From JACJXF01 sp964349045 (GTDB taxonomy: Bacteria; Bacteroidota; Bacteroidia; Bacteroidales; GCA-2748055), in NCBI GenBank assembly GCA_964349045.1, contig CAYGFI010000252.1:1-5285 (forward strand): a stretch of 5,285 bases of DNA. Reading direction: 5' to 3'. Below are positions 1-5,285 of the stretch, in pieces. Each line of letters begins with the position of its first letter. Position 1 is the first letter of the stretch. The notes under the pieces are model-generated. The model saw nothing but the letters and a program-made list of their open reading frames with translations. It had not been told where the DNA came from and did not search any database. The position numbers and the translations under genes are program-made.

Positions 1-24
1 CGCAAGTGGCGTGTTGCACATTAA
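1..24 (+). CDS. possible 3' end of an upstream gene (partial)
   Basis: Read from base 1, the frame gives RKWRVAH and then TAA at 22-24, four bases before the tsf start. In most bacteria rpsB (ribosomal protein S2) precedes tsf, so a coding end here would be expected. Seven residues cannot identify a family, and this tail does not look like a typical S2 C-terminus. The frame could equally be open by chance. Confidence 0.15.
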   Translation, partial: RKWRVAH

Positions 25-28
25 ATAT

Positions 29-826
29 ATGGAACAAATTAAACAATTAAGGGAAAAAACCGGCGCTGGCATGGTTGATTGTAAAAAAGCTCTGGATGAG
101 GCGGGTGGAGATATTGATAAAGCTGTAGAAATATTAAGAAAAAAAGGTATTGCCAAAGCCGCTAAAAGAGGTGATAGAGAAACTTGCGAAGGTATTGTTA
201 AGGTAGCAGTCAATGAAGCCGGTAATGAGGGTTATATTGTTGAATTGAATGCGGAAACCGATTTTGTGGCTCGTAATCAACAATTTCAATCATTTGGTGA
301 TAATGTTTTAAATTTAATAAAAGAACATAAGCCAAAGAGCAGAGAAGAGCTTTTAGCTCTTTCTATGGAAAATGGAACTGTGCAAGAAAATATGGATAAT
401 ATGAGCGGCGTTATCGGGGAAAAAATAGACATTAAACGTTGTGATGTTTTATCTTCTGCTGGAACCGTAGCTGTTTATACTCATATGGGCGGTAGAATTG
501 GAGTTTTAGTGGCCATAGATAAGGAAAATATGCAAGATTTGGGTTATGATATTGCTATGCAAATCGCAGCTTCAAATCCTAAATATTTGAATCCTGAAGA
601 AGTGCCTACCGAAGAAACTAACAAGGAAAAAGAAATCTATAGAGAACAATTATTAAAAGAAGGAAAACCTGAAAATATGATTGATAAAATATTGGAAGGT
701 AAGATTAAAAAATATTACGAAGACGTTTGTCTAATAAAACAAGAATTTATCAAAGACGACAAAAAACATATAGAGGATGTTTTGGGTGGTGCTAAGATTG
801 AAAAATTTGTTAGATATTCTTTGTAA
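29..826 (+). CDS. tsf: translation elongation factor Ts (EF-Ts)
   Basis: EF-Ts is the cytoplasmic nucleotide-exchange factor that releases GDP from EF-Tu so that it can reload with GTP. The 265-residue product has the whole family layout. The N-terminal UBA-like module spans about residues 2-45, with the signature LREKTGAGMVDCKKAL at 7-22. The core begins with TDFVARN at 77-83; its Asp-Phe pair (78-79) corresponds to the residues that push into EF-Tu near the Mg/nucleotide site. A second core segment holds HMGGRIGVLV at 152-161. The C-terminal part has GKPENMIDKILEGK (212-225) and a helix ending in FIKDD. Length is slightly below the E. coli protein (283 aa), with nothing essential missing. 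The frame stays open upstream, with GTG at 11 and TTG at 14. I chose ATG 29 because family members begin only a few residues before the LREKTGAG motif. No Shine-Dalgarno sequence precedes it. It ends 13 nt before ricT, so the two are probably one operon. Confidence 0.96.
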   Translation: MEQIKQLREKTGAGMVDCKKALDEAGGDIDKAVEILRKKGIAKAAKRGDRETCEGIVKVAVNEAGNEGYIVELNAETDFVARNQQFQSFGDNVLNLIKEHKPKSREELLALSMENGTVQENMDNMSGVIGEKIDIKRCDVLSSAGTVAVYTHMGGRIGVLVAIDKENMQDLGYDIAMQIAASNPKYLNPEEVPTEETNKEKEIYREQLLKEGKPENMIDKILEGKIKKYYEDVCLIKQEFIKDDKKHIEDVLGGAKIEKFVRYSL

Positions 827-839
827 ATATAAATAAAAT

Positions 840-1685
840 ATGCGAGTAGCAGAAATACAATTTGCGTCATGGGATAAGGTGTATTATTTTTCTTTGAATT
901 CATTAGATATAATTGAAGGAGATAAAGTTATTGTTAATACCGAATTAGGCAATGAGTTAGGTGAGGTTGTTGGCTTTGCCGAAGTTAGTGATGAAGAATA
1001 TACTTTATTTTCTGAAAATACCCCAAAAGGCGAAAAGAAAATTATAAAACCAATTCTAAGAAAAGCCACCGCCGAAGATCAGGAGAAAAATCCTGGATTA
1101 TCCGATAAAAGAAAAGCTCTTGAAATTTGCCGATCATTAAAAGAGAGATATGATTTGCCAATGAAATTTATTGATGCTCATTTTTCTTTTGATAATTCTC
1201 GTGTTACTTTTGCTTTTATTGCTGATGGTAGAATTGATTTTAGAGAATTGGTTAAAGAATTAACTCGCAGATTTGGAAAAACTATCAGATTGCAGCAAAT
1301 TGGTATCAGAGATGAGGCTAAAATAATGGGGGATTGCGGACATTGTGGTAAGCCATTGTGCTGCAAGAGCCATTTGTCGGAATTATCTTCTATAACCTCG
1401 GAAATGGCTGAATTACAGCAATGCTCACATAGAGGCTCTGAAAGAATTTCAGGTGTATGTGGAAGATTGATGTGCTGCCTTTCGTACGAGGAACAGGGCT
1501 ATGAAGAATTGGCTAAAAAATTACCTCCTATGTCAGCTAAGGTTGACGTTGATGGTCAAAAAGGCGTAGTTGTCGGCCACCACGTTCTAAAGCAGTCTGT
1601 TGATGTTAGATTTCCGGGAGAAAAAGGAGCTCATGATTTGGTAATAGAAGTTGACTTGAATCGTAAAAATAAAAAGAAAGATTAA
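840..1685 (+). CDS. ricT: PSP1-domain protein, RicT (YaaT)-like
   Basis: This 281-residue protein matches the PSP1/RicT family in length (B. subtilis YaaT/RicT is about 275 aa) and motif order. The N-terminal part (1-75) is beta-rich with GDKVIVNTELGNELGEVVG at 27-45, typical of PSP1. A mixed alpha/beta domain follows (92-155), with FDNSRVTFAF and RIDFRELVKEL. The Cys-rich part has CGHCGKPLCC (C166, C169, C174, C175) and ISGVCGRLMCCLSYE (C207, C212, C213). The C-terminal domain (230-272) is a small beta module ending in a Lys/Asn-rich tail. In B. subtilis, RicT works with RicA and RicF as an Fe-S protein complex that assists RNase Y in mRNA processing and affects sporulation, competence and biofilm; equivalent cysteines ligate the clusters. 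Here C195 is an additional cysteine between the two motifs. No RicA or RicF gene is visible. A role in RNA maturation is inferred from family. The ATG follows an A/T leader without Shine-Dalgarno sequence. Confidence 0.9.
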   Translation: MRVAEIQFASWDKVYYFSLNSLDIIEGDKVIVNTELGNELGEVVGFAEVSDEEYTLFSENTPKGEKKIIKPILRKATAEDQEKNPGLSDKRKALEICRSLKERYDLPMKFIDAHFSFDNSRVTFAFIADGRIDFRELVKELTRRFGKTIRLQQIGIRDEAKIMGDCGHCGKPLCCKSHLSELSSITSEMAELQQCSHRGSERISGVCGRLMCCLSYEEQGYEELAKKLPPMSAKVDVDGQKGVVVGHHVLKQSVDVRFPGEKGAHDLVIEVDLNRKNKKKD

Positions 1686-1707
1686 AATTCAATTAAATAA
1701 AATAAGA

Positions 1708-1741
1708 AACCGTCCACTCAACAGGACGGTTAGTATTTTCC
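1708..1741 (+). terminator. intrinsic terminator after tsf-ricT, probably bidirectional
   Basis: A perfect 8-bp stem, AACCGTCC (1708-1715) with GGACGGTT (1724-1731), encloses an 8-nt loop. On the + strand it is followed by AGTATTTTCC, a modest U-tract, 22 bases after the ricT stop. Read on the - strand, the same hairpin is followed by TCTTATTTTATTT, a better U-tract. It could therefore also stop transcripts leaving the transposase gene from the other side. Confidence 0.75.
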
Positions 1742-1750
1742 AGTCAACAT

Positions 1751-1764
1751 ATGAGCCCCAAATG
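1751..1764 (+). repeat. left terminal inverted repeat of the insertion sequence
   Basis: ATGAGCCCCAAATG is an exact reverse complement of the repeat at 3090-3103. It lies 20 bases beyond the transposase stop. It runs into a short palindrome just inside the element (AATGGC 1761-1766 with GCCATT 1770-1775). Confidence 0.85.
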
Positions 1765-1775
1765 GCGTAGCCATT
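1761..1775 (-). other. small hairpin downstream of the transposase stop
   Basis: AATGGC and GCCATT form a 6-bp stem around a 3-nt loop, overlapping the inner end of the left terminal repeat. It sits eight bases after the transposase stop when read on the - strand. There is no U-tract behind it, so it is not a convincing terminator. It may help shape the IS end or be fortuitous. Confidence 0.3.
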
Positions 1776-1783
1776 AATTGGTT

Positions 1784-3013
1784 CTATCTGTTAAAGTTTT
1801 TAAATAATTGGGACTTTTTTTCCTGCATTAAAGCGGCATATTCATTGTCGCTTTTTTCTTTGGCAATTTTTTCAAGCTGCTCCATGGTAATACCATCTCT
1901 AAAATATTGTTCAACATTTTCAATGGTTTTTAATTTCTCAAACGGTGTCATGTAAGTTTTGTATTCCTTTCGTCTTTTACCTTTTTCATCATAGGTAATA
2001 GTTGGATAGCTCGATGGCCGGTGGTAATTAATGTAAGTATTAAAATAATTGCGATAGAACTCATTGATTGGTCCTGCATATTTTTGAGAAATATGCATTC
2101 TTCCCATATGTTTACGAATAACTGCACCGTTTTTGCATTCAACCAGAGCCTGGTCATTGGTATGGCCTGATCGAGATTTAGTTTGAGCGATAACTAATTT
2201 ATTTAATAGTTTAACCACTGTTTTGTTAATATACTCCTTGCCATTATCTGAATGAAAATTAATAATTTTGAATGGAAATTGCTTAATTAAATCCTCGAGC
2301 AATATTTCTAAATATTGCTCGGATATTTTTTCAACTGAGCCAACTATTTCCCACTGAGCCACTTCATCCACCATATTTATATGATAAACACCTTTTTCCT
2401 TGTCTAAGTCTCCCTGGTGTACGCTATCAACGCGTATATAGCCAGGTTTGCCGTCAGGAAGAGGTTTTCGACGTTCAACAATTTGCACTTGCGTAGCTTG
2501 AGTTTTGGTGTAGGTCAGCGAAGCTGATACATATTGCCGACGACCACGAAGATTGTATATGTGCGAAACAGAGATATCTTTGAGTCTGGAATATTCAGTT
2601 TTACCATAGACCTCATACTCTCTTTTAAATATCTCTTTGGTAGCATGGCCAGACATACGTTCATGGGCATTGTCTGTTTTAACGAGTAACGCAATATCAT
2701 TAGTATTGTAAATAGATGGAAATGAATTACGCTTTTTGCTGGATACTAAAATCTTGCCAATCTTCTTTTTTTGTTTAATCAATCGACCAAGCTGAGCATC
2801 AGAAATGCCTGTCATTTTCATAACATAGGACTTAACAATGCTTTTTTCTTTTTTTCGTAGTCGGAAATAACTGAATCTATTGAGAACATTCTCAATCCAG
2901 AGATACTTTTCTTTTTGTAAAACCCCCTCAAATTTGATAATTTCCGAAAACTTTAAAAATTCCCGGATTTGTGTAATACTCATCGTGTGTGAGTCATTCA
3001 TAGTTATTGTCAT
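1784..3013 (-). CDS. DDE (rve-type) transposase/integrase of the insertion sequence
   Basis: This is an intact 409-residue transposase predicted to cut and join the IS ends. A first helix-turn-helix-like stretch lies at about 58-82 (GISDAQLGRLIKQ) and a second at about 142-160 (ISVSHIYNLRGRRQY), both followed by basic residues. They should bind the terminal repeats. The RNase H-fold catalytic domain runs from about 188 to 345. It begins GYIRVDSVHQGD (D196), continues with NFHSDNGKEY (D256), and reaches NDQALVECKNG (E292). Exactly 35 residues separate D256 and E292, the classical DD35E spacing. The tail has YHRPSSYP (330-337) and TPFEKL (356-361), typical of IS481/IS3-type integrase-core transposases. 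ATG codons at 3013, 3001 and 2983 are all in frame. None has a Shine-Dalgarno sequence, and a putative -10 at 3020-3025 would place the transcript start at about the first ATG, so 3001 or 2983 may be the real start. The stop is TAG. No frameshift is needed, so the element may be active. Confidence 0.9.
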   Translation of the reverse strand: MTITMNDSHTMSITQIREFLKFSEIIKFEGVLQKEKYLWIENVLNRFSYFRLRKKEKSIVKSYVMKMTGISDAQLGRLIKQKKKIGKILVSSKKRNSFPSIYNTNDIALLVKTDNAHERMSGHATKEIFKREYEVYGKTEYSRLKDISVSHIYNLRGRRQYVSASLTYTKTQATQVQIVERRKPLPDGKPGYIRVDSVHQGDLDKEKGVYHINMVDEVAQWEIVGSVEKISEQYLEILLEDLIKQFPFKIINFHSDNGKEYINKTVVKLLNKLVIAQTKSRSGHTNDQALVECKNGAVIRKHMGRMHISQKYAGPINEFYRNYFNTYINYHRPSSYPTITYDEKGKRRKEYKTYMTPFEKLKTIENVEQYFRDGITMEQLEKIAKEKSDNEYAALMQEKKSQLFKNFNR

Positions 3014-3019
3014 AGATCA

Positions 3020-3050
3020 ATTATGGTACTACACTCACAAATTTTCTCAA
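3020..3050 (-). promoter_or_regulatory. weak candidate promoter for the transposase
   Basis: On the - strand, TTGAGA (complement of 3045-3050) is followed after 19 bases by CATAAT (complement of 3020-3025). Both hexamers are near consensus but the spacer is long. The -35 overlaps the foot of the hairpin at 3048-3073. Transcription would begin around 3013, at or beside the first possible ATG. Confidence 0.25.
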
Positions 3051-3073
3051 AATGAGCCTTCGGGCTCATTTTG
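3048..3073. terminator. perfect hairpin with TTCG loop inside the right end of the IS
   Basis: CAAAATGAGCC (3048-3058) pairs perfectly over 11 bp with GGCTCATTTTG (3063-3073) around TTCG. In a + strand transcript this is a C(UUCG)G loop, an exceptionally stable tetraloop, with A-rich and U-rich flanks like an intrinsic terminator. It lies upstream of the transposase start, where IS elements often carry a block against transcription entering from outside. Its arms also copy part of the terminal repeat, so a transposase-binding role is an alternative. Confidence 0.6.
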
Positions 3074-3089
3074 TATTAGAAAGGGATTT

Positions 3090-3103
3090 CATTTGGGGCT
3101 CAT
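3090..3103 (-). repeat. right terminal inverted repeat of the insertion sequence
   Basis: CATTTGGGGCTCAT is the exact reverse complement of the left repeat at 1751-1764. It lies on the transposase 5' side, about 77 bases upstream of the first possible start codon. Immediately outside it is the leader of the gap operon. Confidence 0.85.
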
Positions 3104-3146
3104 GTTGTATTGTACAAGACTCGGTTTTTTATTTTTTATTATTTTG

Positions 3147-3155
3147 TGTTATAAT
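3147..3155 (+). promoter_or_regulatory. extended -10 promoter of the gap operon
   Basis: TGTTATAAT at 3147-3155 is an exact extended -10 element (TG, one base, TATAAT). The expected -35 position, about 3127-3132, is only a T-rich tract with no good TTGACA match, a common trade-off at extended -10 promoters. Transcription would start near 3162, giving an untranslated leader of about 32 nt that is almost entirely A/T. It lies outside the IS, 44 bases past the right repeat. Confidence 0.6.
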
Positions 3156-3193
3156 TAATTCAGATTAATTTTTTAAAAACTAATTAAAAAAAT

Positions 3194-4207
3194 ATGAATA
3201 TCGCCATTAATGGCTTTGGTAGAATTGGCCGAGCCACATTTAAAGCTATTTTAGCAGAAGATTCTGATTTGAATATTGTCGCTATAAATGATTTAACTGA
3301 CACCAAAACCTTGGCTTATTTATTGAAACACGATTCGGTTTATAGGGATTTTGAGGGCGAAATAGAGAATACTGACGATAGTCTGATTGTAAATGGAATT
3401 GAATACAAAGTTTTAGCCGAAAAAGACCCGGCACTTTTACCTTGGGAAGATTTAGAAGTGGATATAGTAATAGAATCTACCGGTAGATTCTTAACCAGAG
3501 AATCAGCTGGCGCTCATATAAAAGCAGGGGCAAAAAAGGTAATACTTTCAGCTCCGGCTAAAAAAGGTGAAGATATTAAAACTATTGTTTTAGGGGTGAA
3601 CGAGGAAGACTTTAAAAAAGACGATAATATTGTTTCTATGGCTTCTTGCACCACTAATTGTTTAGCTCCGGTAACTGAAGTAATAGAGAAAAAATTCGGC
3701 ATTAAAAAGGCTATAATGACAACGGTCCATTCTTATACCGCAGATCAAAGATTAGTTGATGCTCCTCATAAGGATTTAAGAAGAGCCAGATCTGCGGCTG
3801 AAAATATTGTTCCCACTACCACGGGCGCTGCTATTGCTACCACTGAAACTATTCCTGAAATAAAAGGAAAATTTGACGGTATGTCTATTAGAGTTCCCAC
3901 CCCGGTTGTGTCTTTATGTGATATCGTTTTTTTAACCAAAGAAAAAACCACAGTAGAAGAGGTGAACAAATCTTTTGTACAGGCTGCCAGAACTAAGAAA
4001 AAAGAAAATATTTTGGAAGTAACTAACGAGCCGTTGGTTTCAACTGATTTTATTGGCAATCCAGCTAGCTCAATAGTTGATTTGTCTTTAACTAAAGTCG
4101 TTGATGGAGACTTGGTAAAAGTTATAGCTTGGTATGATAACGAATGGGGATATAGTTGTCGTTTAGCCGATTTATGTGAATATATTCAAAAGAAAGGATT
4201 AATATAA
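3194..4207 (+). CDS. gap: glyceraldehyde-3-phosphate dehydrogenase, type I, NAD-type
   Basis: GAPDH converts glyceraldehyde-3-phosphate, phosphate and NAD to 1,3-bisphosphoglycerate and NADH in cytoplasmic glycolysis; the reaction is reversible. The 337-residue product is full length. The Rossmann domain begins with INGFGRIGR at 5-13 and reaches INDLTD at 31-36, where D33 sits at the position that favours NAD over NADP. The catalytic domain has ASCTTNC with nucleophile C152, and H179 in TTVHSYTADQ as its base partner. Phosphate-site residues lie in PHKDLRRARSAA (191-202) and TTTGAA (208-213). The C-terminal signature is WYDNEWGYS (313-321). In the S-loop, Ala190-Pro191 replaces the Leu-Pro pair of strictly NAD-dependent Bacillus GAPDH; Pro is kept, so NAD use is still the best guess. 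The start is preceded by an A/T leader without Shine-Dalgarno sequence. The gene ends 4 nt before the nuoF-like gene and is probably co-transcribed with it. Confidence 0.97.
   Translation: MNIAINGFGRIGRATFKAILAEDSDLNIVAINDLTDTKTLAYLLKHDSVYRDFEGEIENTDDSLIVNGIEYKVLAEKDPALLPWEDLEVDIVIESTGRFLTRESAGAHIKAGAKKVILSAPAKKGEDIKTIVLGVNEEDFKKDDNIVSMASCTTNCLAPVTEVIEKKFGIKKAIMTTVHSYTADQRLVDAPHKDLRRARSAAENIVPTTTGAAIATTETIPEIKGKFDGMSIRVPTPVVSLCDIVFLTKEKTTVEEVNKSFVQAARTKKKENILEVTNEPLVSTDFIGNPASSIVDLSLTKVVDGDLVKVIAWYDNEWGYSCRLADLCEYIQKKGLI
4193..4198 (+). promoter_or_regulatory. possible ribosome binding site for the nuoF-like gene
   Basis: AAAGGA lies within the last codons of gap, 13 bases before the ATG at 4212. 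That is longer than the ideal spacing. It is nevertheless the closest thing to a Shine-Dalgarno sequence in front of any gene in the window, which fits translation inside an operon. Confidence 0.35.
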
Positions 4208-4211
4208 ATTT

Positions 4212-5261
4212 ATGAAAGATAATATTTTAACTCAAATAGAAAAAGCTAAACTGGTTGGTAAGGGCGGGGCTTGTTTTTCTACGGCTATCAAGTGGAAGAT
4301 GGTCAAAGAGGCTGAGGGCGATAGTAAATATGTGGTTTGTAACGCTTCCGAGGGGGAGCCGGGAATTAAAAAGGATGGATATATTTTTGAGAATTACGCG
4401 GAAAAAGTTGTAGATGGAATGAGAATTGCGATGGATTTTTTATCTGCAAAAAAGGGATATATTTATATGAACCCGGCTTATTATAAAAAATACGCTCTTA
4501 AATTACAAAATATTATAGGTGACTATCCGATAGAGGTTTTTAAAAAACCTCACGATGCTGGCTATATTGGAGGAGAAGAAACCTCAGCCCTTAATACTAT
4601 TGAAGGTAAAAGAACTGAGCCTAGATTAAGACCGCCTTTTCCGCCGACCTATGGTCTTTGGGGTCAGCCAACTTTAGTGAATAATGTTGAAACTTTTTAT
4701 GATGTCAGTTTGGTAGCTGCGGGAAAATTTCAAAATAAAAGATTTTATACCATAAACGGAGATTGTTTATGGACGGGCGTTTATGAATTGCCCGAAGATT
4801 GGACTATGGAAAAGGTGTTAAGAGAAACAAAAAATTATCCTGATTTTGATTTTTTTGTGCAAGACGGGGGAGATGCCAGTGGAAAAGTTTTGAACAGTAC
4901 CCAGCTTAAAGAGCCGGCAGGCGGAGGCGGAGCTATTACTATTTATAGCTTAACAAAGCATCACCCTATGGATTTAATGAAAAAGTGGATTAATTTTTTT
5001 GCCGATGAATCTTGCGGAAAATGCACACCGTGCCGAGAAGGGGTTTATAGGCTAAAAGAAATTCTTAATTCCAAGGAACAAAATTGGAAGCTTTTTTCTG
5101 ATTTATTAAATAATTTAAGCGATACTGCCTTTTGCGGCTTAGGTTGTGCTGTTCCAATTGCTCCCAGATCTTATGTGGCTAATGTGCTAAGCAAGATGCC
5201 TGATAATAAAATTGATTTGCCAGCAGGATCTAGAAAAATGATTTGTGAATGTTTTGGTTAG
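4212..5261 (+). CDS. nuoF: short NuoF/HydB-like NADH-binding flavoprotein (FMN, 4Fe-4S)
   Basis: This family takes a hydride from NADH onto FMN and passes electrons to a [4Fe-4S] cluster, in complex I (NuoF) or in electron-bifurcating and NAD-linked hydrogenases (HydB, HndC, HoxF). In the 349 residues the FMN-loop motif GKGGACFSTAIKW is at 16-28, CNASEGEPG at 43-51, GYIGGEET at 117-124, and RLRPPFPP with PTLVNNVET at 138-161. The Fe-S domain has ESCGKCTPCREG (C268, C271, C274) and the fourth ligand in FCGLGC (C308). It is much shorter than E. coli NuoF (445 aa). It starts right at the FMN loop and has neither the thioredoxin-like N-terminus nor the C-terminal ferredoxin domain of HydB/HndC. 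A stop codon at 4200-4202 in the same frame rules out a longer start. Several cofactor-loop residues differ from the usual ones: C21 for Gly, S46 for Asp, G120 for Cys. The C-terminus carries two more cysteines (C345, C347). The true partner complex is not in the window. Confidence 0.88.
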   Translation: MKDNILTQIEKAKLVGKGGACFSTAIKWKMVKEAEGDSKYVVCNASEGEPGIKKDGYIFENYAEKVVDGMRIAMDFLSAKKGYIYMNPAYYKKYALKLQNIIGDYPIEVFKKPHDAGYIGGEETSALNTIEGKRTEPRLRPPFPPTYGLWGQPTLVNNVETFYDVSLVAAGKFQNKRFYTINGDCLWTGVYELPEDWTMEKVLRETKNYPDFDFFVQDGGDASGKVLNSTQLKEPAGGGGAITIYSLTKHHPMDLMKKWINFFADESCGKCTPCREGVYRLKEILNSKEQNWKLFSDLLNNLSDTAFCGLGCAVPIAPRSYVANVLSKMPDNKIDLPAGSRKMICECFG

Positions 5262-5262
5262 T

Positions 5263-5285
5263 ATGCTGCCCTTTAAGTATACCTA
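5263..5285 (+). CDS. 5' end of a probable third gene of the gap operon (partial)
   Basis: An ATG one base after the nuoF-like stop opens a frame, MLPFKYT, that continues through the end of the window. The tight spacing matches the style of the operon. In related clusters another electron-transfer or hydrogenase subunit would be expected, but seven residues identify nothing. Confidence 0.4.

Larger units (their letters stand above)
1751..3103 (-). mobile_element. complete insertion sequence with one DDE transposase (IS481/IS3-like superfamily)
   Basis: The element is bounded by a 14-bp perfect inverted repeat, ATGAGCCCCAAATG at 1751-1764 and its complement at 3090-3103. Ignoring the outermost base, it begins TG and ends CA, as many elements with this class of integrase-fold transposase do, and spans about 1351 bp. 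It carries one intact transposase on the - strand. Outside the repeats CAACAT (1745-1750) and ATGTTG (3102-3107) are also complementary, but on the left they are displaced by two bases, so the true ends may lie further out. I find no exact direct target duplication. The family name cannot be fixed without comparison to IS references. Confidence 0.85.

Noticed and set aside
11..28. Upstream in-frame GTG (11) and TTG (14) as starts of tsf.
   Set aside because: They would add six or five residues before the usual N-terminus of EF-Ts; ATG 29 fits the family, though the frame is open to the window edge.
3110..3117. Perfect palindrome TTGTACAA upstream of the gap promoter as an operator.
   Set aside because: It is only 8 bp, lies well upstream of the -10, has no second copy in the leader, and no regulator is known to me for it here.
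1734..3118. Possible diverged 11-bp target duplication: TATTTTCCAGT (1734-1744) and TATTGTACAAG (3108-3118).
   Set aside because: Only 7 of 11 positions match in a very AT-rich background, which is readily expected by chance.
2880..3158. A + strand open frame of 92 codons opposite the transposase 5' end and IS right end.
   Set aside because: It spans the transposase antisense, the hairpin, the right terminal repeat and the gap promoter, and its protein is low-complexity and hydrophobic with no recognisable motif.
3203..3214. 12-bp palindrome GCCATTAATGGC near the gap start.
   Set aside because: It falls in codons for the conserved Ala-Ile-Asn-Gly segment of GAPDH; coding constraint explains it.
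3766..4059. A - strand open frame of 97 codons inside gap.
   Set aside because: It is entirely antisense to conserved GAPDH coding sequence; a shadow of codon usage.
29..5261. Alternative genetic code (UGA read as glycine or tryptophan).
   Set aside because: No gene has an in-frame TGA; glycine motifs use GGN codons and tryptophan uses TGG, so the standard bacterial code suffices.
1..5285. CRISPR array, tRNA, rRNA, riboswitch or defence system.
   Set aside because: No regularly spaced repeats, no cloverleaf with a conserved T-arm, and no leader longer than about 100 bases outside the IS; all sizeable open frames are accounted for.

Overview
This AT-rich window reads as bacterial chromosome that uses the standard genetic code: tryptophan is TGG throughout, no gene contains an in-frame TGA, and the stops are TAA or TAG. 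Genes are tightly packed. Most start codons follow an A/T-rich leader with no Shine-Dalgarno sequence. A PSP1/RicT gene sits directly after tsf, and the NADH-binding flavoprotein is unusually short. Together these suggest a Candidate Phyla Radiation (Patescibacteria, Parcubacteria-like) genome. This assignment is inference; no rRNA or other decisive marker is present.

Layout. (1) Positions 29-1685, + strand: a two-gene translation/RNA operon, tsf (elongation factor Ts) then ricT (PSP1-domain protein with two Cys-rich motifs). It is closed by a hairpin terminator at 1708-1741 that looks usable in both directions. (2) About 1751-3103: a complete insertion sequence of roughly 1.35 kb. It has 14-bp perfect terminal inverted repeats, one intact DDE transposase on the - strand (D196, D256, E292; exact DD35E spacing), and a perfect 11-bp hairpin with a TTCG loop near its right end whose arms resemble the terminal repeat. 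(3) 3104-3193: a short leader holding an extended -10 promoter. (4) 3194-5261, + strand: gap (NAD-type glyceraldehyde-3-phosphate dehydrogenase), 4 nt, then a short NuoF/HydB-like NADH-binding flavoprotein. One base later a probable third gene begins and runs off the window.

How the parts relate. The insertion sequence lies between the terminator of the first operon and the promoter of the second, so it appears to break neither. GAPDH makes NADH in glycolysis. The co-transcribed NuoF-like subunit is of a family that oxidises NADH and passes electrons through FMN to an Fe-S cluster. The pair therefore suggests an NADH re-oxidation module (hydrogenase or other reductase) wired to glycolysis, with the electron acceptor encoded beyond the right edge.

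Most genes belong to well-known families. I do not see a clearly new multi-gene system. The most unusual items are the gap-nuoF coupling with its truncated, motif-divergent NuoF, and the terminal architecture of the insertion sequence.
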